NCBI GenBank assembly: GCA_011682595.1
Contig: JAACEH010000074.1
Span: 1-8,232, forward strand
Length of the DNA stretch: 8,232 bases
Direction of reading: 5' to 3'
Source: Anaerolineaceae bacterium
GTDB lineage: Bacteria; Planctomycetota; Phycisphaerae; FEN-1346; JAACEH01
Shown here piece after piece: positions 4,987 to 8,232 of the stretch. The notes beneath the pieces are model-generated. The model saw only the letters and a program-made list of their open reading frames with translations. It did no database searches and was not told the DNA's origin. The translations under genes and the position numbers were made by a program. How positions within the stretch are numbered: position 1 is the stretch's first letter; every line of letters begins with the position of its first letter.

Positions 4987-6465
4987 ATGCGCTTCGACAC
5001 CAGCATGCAGATTCGTCTCGAACAGCGGATGAAGCTGGCTCCGCGGATGATCCAGTCGATGGAGATTCTGCAGTTGCCGCTCATGGCCCTGGAGCAGCGC
5101 ATTCAGCAGGAGCTGGTCGCCAACCCGGTGCTCGAACTGCAGGAACCCGAAAGCGAGGAGCAGCAGGAAGTCGCCCCTGAGACCGAGCCGGCGGAAAAGC
5201 CGGCCGAGGAAGAGCGGCCGCTGGAAATCGACGACAACGGCAGCGCCGAGGAGTTCGAGCGGCTGCAGTCGATGGCCGACCAGTGGGACGATTATTTCGA
5301 CCAGGAGTACATTCCCAAGTCGCGCGTCAGTCGCGGCGAGCGCGACGCCAAGCTCGACGCCCTGCAGAACACAGCCGCCCCGGGCCAGGGCCTGCAGGAG
5401 ATGCTGCTCGAACAGTTCTCCTTCTTCGGCACCGAGGAAACCGTGCGGGAACTGGGCGAGACGATCATCCGCAATCTCAACGACAACGGGTACCTCCGAG
5501 TTCCGCTGGAGGACATCGTCCGTGACGTTCGCGGCGGTGCGACGATCGAGCAGGCCGAGGCGGCCCAGGCCCTGGTCCAGCGCCTGGAGCCGGCCGGCGT
5601 CGGGGCACGCGACCTGCAGGAGTGCCTGCTCATCCAACTCGAGCGCGGCGGTGACAACCACCAGGAGCTTGCCTGTCGCATCGTGGCCGGCCATCTCCAC
5701 GACATCGAGAACAACCGCTATCCGCAGGTGGCCAAACGACTCGGTGTGAGCATCGCCGCGGTCAAGGATGCGGTGAACCGGATTCAGCACCTGAACCCCA
5801 AGCCGGGCGCCTCGATCACCAACGAGGTGGTGCCCCACATCATACCCGACGTCGAGATTGTCTACGACGAGAAGGAGGATCGCTACCGCGTGGTCATCGT
5901 CGACGAGCGCACGCCGCGGCTGTACATCAGCCAGTTGTACCGCAAGATGCTTCGCCGCCGCGACCTGGACGCCAGGACCCGCGAGTTCGTGACCCGCAAC
6001 GTCCGTTCGGCCCGCTGGCTGATCGAGGCCATCGAGCAGCGAAAGAGCACCCTGGCCCGCGTGGTCGCTTCGATCGTCAAGTTCCAGCGGCCCTTTCTGG
6101 ACTCCGGGCCCGACCATCTTCAGCCGCTGAAGATGCAGCAGGTGGCCGATGATGTCAGCCTGCACGTCGGCACCATCAGCCGGGCCGTCGGCGACAAGTA
6201 CGCCGACACGCCATGGGGGATTTTTGCGTTGCGGCGCTTCTTCACCGGCGGCACCGAGACCTCCGGCGGCCAGACGATCGCCTGGGACAACGTGCGGACG
6301 CAACTCAAAGCAATGATCGACGCCGAGGACAAGAAGCACCCCCTGTCGGACGAGGAGATCGTCGCGCGGTTCAGAACCGAGGGCATCGACCTGGCCCGCC
6401 GCACGGTGGCCAAGTACCGCAAGATCCTGGACATCCCCTCCAGCCGGCGGCGCAAGCAATACTGA
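4987..6465 (+). CDS. rpoN: RNA polymerase sigma-54 factor
   Basis: Alternative sigma factor that binds -24/-12 promoters and needs AAA+ enhancer-binding proteins to open DNA. Length is 492 residues. Region I (1-50) is Gln- and Leu-rich: LEQRMKLAPRMIQSMEILQLP. Region II is an acidic linker (53-105). The core-binding domain runs from about 120 to 320 (LDALQNTAAPGQGLQEML, LNDNGYL, EPAGVGARDLQECLL, LNPKPG at 269-274). The DNA-binding domain has the helix-turn-helix LKMQQVADDVSLHVGTISRAV (381-401) and DKYADTPWGIFALRRFF. The RpoN box ARRTVAKYR is at 470-478. HVGT replaces the common H-x-S-T of the helix-turn-helix signature. ATG 4987 has a weak GGGA site. It is 32 bp after recR, so probably co-transcribed. 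The usual proteobacterial rpoN neighbours (lptB, hpf, ptsN) do not follow. Confidence 0.97.
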   Translation: MRFDTSMQIRLEQRMKLAPRMIQSMEILQLPLMALEQRIQQELVANPVLELQEPESEEQQEVAPETEPAEKPAEEERPLEIDDNGSAEEFERLQSMADQWDDYFDQEYIPKSRVSRGERDAKLDALQNTAAPGQGLQEMLLEQFSFFGTEETVRELGETIIRNLNDNGYLRVPLEDIVRDVRGGATIEQAEAAQALVQRLEPAGVGARDLQECLLIQLERGGDNHQELACRIVAGHLHDIENNRYPQVAKRLGVSIAAVKDAVNRIQHLNPKPGASITNEVVPHIIPDVEIVYDEKEDRYRVVIVDERTPRLYISQLYRKMLRRRDLDARTREFVTRNVRSARWLIEAIEQRKSTLARVVASIVKFQRPFLDSGPDHLQPLKMQQVADDVSLHVGTISRAVGDKYADTPWGIFALRRFFTGGTETSGGQTIAWDNVRTQLKAMIDAEDKKHPLSDEEIVARFRTEGIDLARRTVAKYRKILDIPSSRRRKQY

Positions 6466-6513
6466 GCCGGGTGCCCCAACCGTTAGGCGCAACTTGGCAC
6501 CATGTATGACCGC

Positions 6514-6555
6514 AAGGAACATGGTTCCTTAGTTCTCGCGGAAGCGAGTTCCCTT
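6514..6555 (+). repeat. Double hairpin / palindromes after rpoN
   Basis: AAGGAAC (6514-6520) and GTTCCTT (6524-6530) form a perfect 7-bp inverted repeat with loop ATG. Four bases on, CTCGC (6535-6539) pairs GCGAG (6544-6548) around GGAA, a GNRA loop. TTCCCTT follows. GTTCCCTT (6548-6555) could compete for AAGGAAC with one bulge, so two alternative folds exist. It could end the rpoN transcript, attenuate readthrough, or (the first repeat) be an operator. A long T-run is missing. Confidence 0.45.
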
Positions 6556-6565
6556 GTACGGCCCA

Positions 6566-6571
6566 TATAAA
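6566..6571 (+). promoter_or_regulatory. Possible -10 box for the exported-protein gene
   Basis: TATAAA within CATATAAAG lies 46 bp before the ATG at 6618 and just after the hairpins. There is no convincing -35 hexamer at 16-18 bp, so this is a weak call. Confidence 0.25.
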
Positions 6572-6617
6572 GCGACATGAGTGAAACTGGCCGACCCGGG
6601 AAGAGGAGGATTCCATC

Positions 6618-7613
6618 ATGAAGTGGTTCATTGCCTGCCTGCTCAGTTGGTTCATCATTGTTGCGCTCAATGCCGGTGCGGCTCGCGCCGAAGACTTCTC
6701 GGTGCACCTCGACCGGATGGCCGATATCGACGTCGGCCGGTCCATGCCCGATTACAAACTCGACAAGGTGCTGATACGGTCCGAGGTAGATCGTGTGTAC
6801 GAGATGCCGGAGAAGAGGTACGATGTTTTCATCCGATTCAAAGGCTTCAGCGATATTCGCCTCGATGAGACAATGATCGCCGGGCCTTCGAAGGGCAAGG
6901 TGTCCCCTGAGGGAATGACCTTCGAGTCCGGGCTATCCGTGGCCTCCGTGCGGGCCGGATGGATCAAGAATGCCCCGGACCTGTTTATTGTCGCCTGGGA
7001 GAACGATGCCGACATGCGCGGTAATTTCCACGTCTTCTCGCACGGATACGTGATCCTTCAGCTCAAGGACCGCCGCGCTGAAGTCCTCATACGCGGGTGC
7101 CGCGTGATATCAATGCCATCCCGCGACGGGTTTACGCTCGAAAGCTCGCGTTTTTCCTTCGATCGCAAACAAGGCCTCCTGATCGAGCAAATCACACGCT
7201 ACACCGATTCGAAGGCGGATAAGCCGCAGCCGCTGTTTAGTCCTGTGAAGGATGAGGGCGGGGAAGAGATCTTCGTGGCACTCATTCAAGAGAAAATCAC
7301 TATCGGATATAAGCTTGCCGCCGGCATGCTCAGCCCCGTTGCGTGCAGCCTGGTGTACAAGACGTGGAAGAAGAATGAATTGGATGACATCGCCAAGTTC
7401 TACCTCGGTCCAAAGGCTACGCGGCAGGCCATATTGAACGCTAACCCGAACCTGGCGAGCAAGTACAAGGAAACGCCCCGCGACGAGATGATCCATCTGC
7501 CCGAAGGCACCCAAGTGAAGATTCCCCTGCCTCAGGAACAACTCATCAAGCGCTACTGCCGCTGGAAAACTGCGAAGCCTCAGGATGCCGCCCCAAGCGA
7601 GTCGGCGAAGTGA
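6618..7613 (+). CDS. Exported protein of unknown function with LysM-like C-terminal region
   Basis: I do not recognise the family. It has 331 residues. The N-terminus MKWFIACLLSWFIIVALNAGAARA-ED is a Sec signal peptide with a likely signal peptidase I cut after ARA (residue 24). A Cys at 7 is not in a lipobox. Residues 25-240 look like a beta-rich soluble domain with alternating hydrophobic residues (DVFIRFKGFSDIRL, HGYVILQLKDRRAEVLIRG, LFIVAW) and no obvious catalytic motif. Residues about 246-304 resemble a LysM or phage-tail-X-like fold: LDDIAKFYLG, AILNANPNLA, LPEGTQVKIPLP. This would suggest binding to peptidoglycan or a similar polymer. AGGAGGA (6604-6610) 7 nt before ATG 6618 supports the start. 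Third-position GC looks lower than in dnaX and rpoN, perhaps reflecting lower expression or different ancestry. It is separated from rpoN by 152 bp with hairpins, so probably a separate unit. Confidence 0.85.
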   Translation: MKWFIACLLSWFIIVALNAGAARAEDFSVHLDRMADIDVGRSMPDYKLDKVLIRSEVDRVYEMPEKRYDVFIRFKGFSDIRLDETMIAGPSKGKVSPEGMTFESGLSVASVRAGWIKNAPDLFIVAWENDADMRGNFHVFSHGYVILQLKDRRAEVLIRGCRVISMPSRDGFTLESSRFSFDRKQGLLIEQITRYTDSKADKPQPLFSPVKDEGGEEIFVALIQEKITIGYKLAAGMLSPVACSLVYKTWKKNELDDIAKFYLGPKATRQAILNANPNLASKYKETPRDEMIHLPEGTQVKIPLPQEQLIKRYCRWKTAKPQDAAPSESAK

Positions 7614-7633
7614 CGGTGGGAACGTAAATGCCA

Positions 7634-7670
7634 GAAGCCATCGCACTTGTGGTGGCTTCGTTGTCTTCCT
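7634..7670 (+). terminator. Candidate terminator after the exported-protein gene
   Basis: GAAGCCA (7634-7640) pairs perfectly with TGGCTTC (7653-7659) around a 12-nt loop in which CAC (7644-7646) and GTG (7649-7651) might add pairs. The following GTTGTCTTCCT is T-rich but interrupted. It lies 20 bp after the stop codon. Position and symmetry favour a terminator; strength is uncertain. Confidence 0.5.
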
Positions 7671-7728
7671 GGTCGGCCCCGGCGGATTTGGATTAAACTT
7701 CTCCTGTGCTCGGTCGTCCAATATACAA

Positions 7729-7734
7729 TATAAT
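7729..7734 (+). promoter_or_regulatory. -10 box (TATAAT) for the final membrane-protein gene
   Basis: There is a perfect TATAAT in an AT-rich island (ATATACAATATAATGG) within very GC-rich DNA, 31 bp before ATG 7766. TACAAT (7724-7729) overlaps as an alternative. The 17-bp -35 position reads GTGCTC, which is poor, so recognition may rest on the -10 box or an activator. Confidence 0.5.
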
Positions 7735-7765
7735 GGTAAGGGAGAATCGGCGGGAGGACCCTGGC

Positions 7766-8232
7766 ATGAGCGACAGAGAGATCGTCAGGACATTGCGGCA
7801 GGTTCGACGGCGGCTGATGACCGTGCGGGCCATCGAGAGCGGCCTCAGCCTGATGCTCTACGGGGCCGGACTGGCCGTGGTGGCGGTGGCCGCCAGTGCC
7901 CTTTTCTACAGCATTCTGCCCGAGTGGTATCCCTGGCCGTGGGCGCCTATGGTGCTTGTACCGCTGGCCTTTGTGATCGGGCTGGTCCTGCGACTGGCCC
8001 GGCCGGTGACGCTGCGCGACGCGGCCATCTACCTGGACCGCAGGGCGGGGCTGAAGGAGCGGGTCAGCACGGCCTACGAATTGTCCCGCGAGGGCGACAA
8101 CAGCCCCCTGGCCGGGCTGGTCTACGGCCAGGCGCTGGAAATCTGCCGGCGGTTCCGCCCGCGGATGATCAAGTACAGTCGCCGCCTCAGGTGGGAGGTC
8201 CGCTACCTGGCGGTGGCCCTGCTGGCTTGCGG
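7766..8232 (+). CDS. Integral membrane protein of unknown function (3' end missing)
   Basis: The reading frame is open from ATG 7766 to the right edge (155 full codons). GGGAGG (7752-7757) lies 8 nt upstream, which fixes the start. Residues 1-24 are basic and cytosolic-looking (REIVRTLRQVRRRL). A first membrane segment spans about 27-50 and a second about 60-77. A soluble stretch follows with RDAAIYLDRRAGLKERVSTAYELSRE (84-109), then a basic segment and a third hydrophobic stretch beginning near 146. Two adjacent N-terminal helices followed by an A-x-x-LD-x-x-x-GL-x-ER-x-x-TA-x-EL motif resemble large membrane proteins with DUF4175-like N-termini that I associate with Planctomycetota and relatives, often near MoxR/DUF58/VWA genes. 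This family link is from memory and tentative. What lies downstream is unknown. Confidence 0.85.
   Translation, partial: MSDREIVRTLRQVRRRLMTVRAIESGLSLMLYGAGLAVVAVAASALFYSILPEWYPWPWAPMVLVPLAFVIGLVLRLARPVTLRDAAIYLDRRAGLKERVSTAYELSREGDNSPLAGLVYGQALEICRRFRPRMIKYSRRLRWEVRYLAVALLAC

Noticed and set aside
6495..6509. TGGCAC after rpoN as a sigma-54 promoter for the exported-protein gene
   Set aside because: The -24 half is perfect, but the -12 half reads ATGA instead of TTGC, losing the essential C. It is also over 100 bp from the gene and before the hairpins.
4348..6522. A very long open frame (about 724 codons) on the - strand opposite recR and rpoN
   Set aside because: It is fully antisense to two genes with unmistakable family motifs. 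Long antisense frames are common in GC-rich coding DNA, and its translation has no recognisable domain.

Overview
The window looks like GC-rich chromosomal DNA from a diderm bacterium. A member of the Planctomycetota (Phycisphaerae-like) is my best guess. The grounds are two probable lipoproteins, the style of the sigma-54 protein (start close to MAPRMIQSMEILQLP-type sequences), and a final membrane protein of a kind I associate with that phylum. This is a judgement from sequence style, not a database result. All genes I can support lie on the + strand. There is no sign of phage, IS elements, CRISPR arrays or tRNA genes.

Layout. (1) Positions 1-1968 hold two adjacent but unrelated peptidyl-prolyl isomerases, both apparently lipoproteins: a cyclophilin cut by the left edge, then an FkpA/Mip-like FKBP. 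The FKBP has its own -10 box and 5' leader, and an intrinsic terminator follows it. (2) Positions 2031-2475 hold a promoter region, a full-length SRP RNA of the Bacillus type with Alu domain (about 272 nt, closed by a perfect 9-bp terminal helix), and a weak terminator/attenuator. (3) Positions 2476-6465 hold the tightly packed run dnaX - ybaB/ebfC - recR - rpoN. (4) Positions 6466-6617 are a non-coding gap with two strong small hairpins. (5) Positions 6618-7613 encode an exported protein of unknown function with a LysM-like C-terminus, followed by a hairpin. (6) From 7766 a membrane protein starts behind its own -10 box and runs off the right edge.

How the parts fit. SRP RNA-dnaX-ybaB-recR is a classical bacterial housekeeping neighbourhood linking protein targeting, the replication clamp loader and recombination repair. 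The addition of rpoN at its end is less usual. The promoter region in front of the SRP RNA has a sigma-70-like -10 box overlapping a 10-of-11 match to the sigma-54 consensus, so RpoN might feed back on its own transcription unit; this is inference. The most striking sequence feature is inside dnaX: an A10 run containing an in-frame A AAA AAG slippery heptamer, with a stop codon close behind in both other frames. It predicts a truncated gamma subunit of about 400 residues besides the 498-residue tau. The mechanism is known in E. coli and Thermus; its presence here is read directly from the sequence.

I did not find an undescribed multi-gene defence or mobile system. The window is mostly core genome, with its interest in RNA-level and regulatory features and in two poorly characterised envelope genes.
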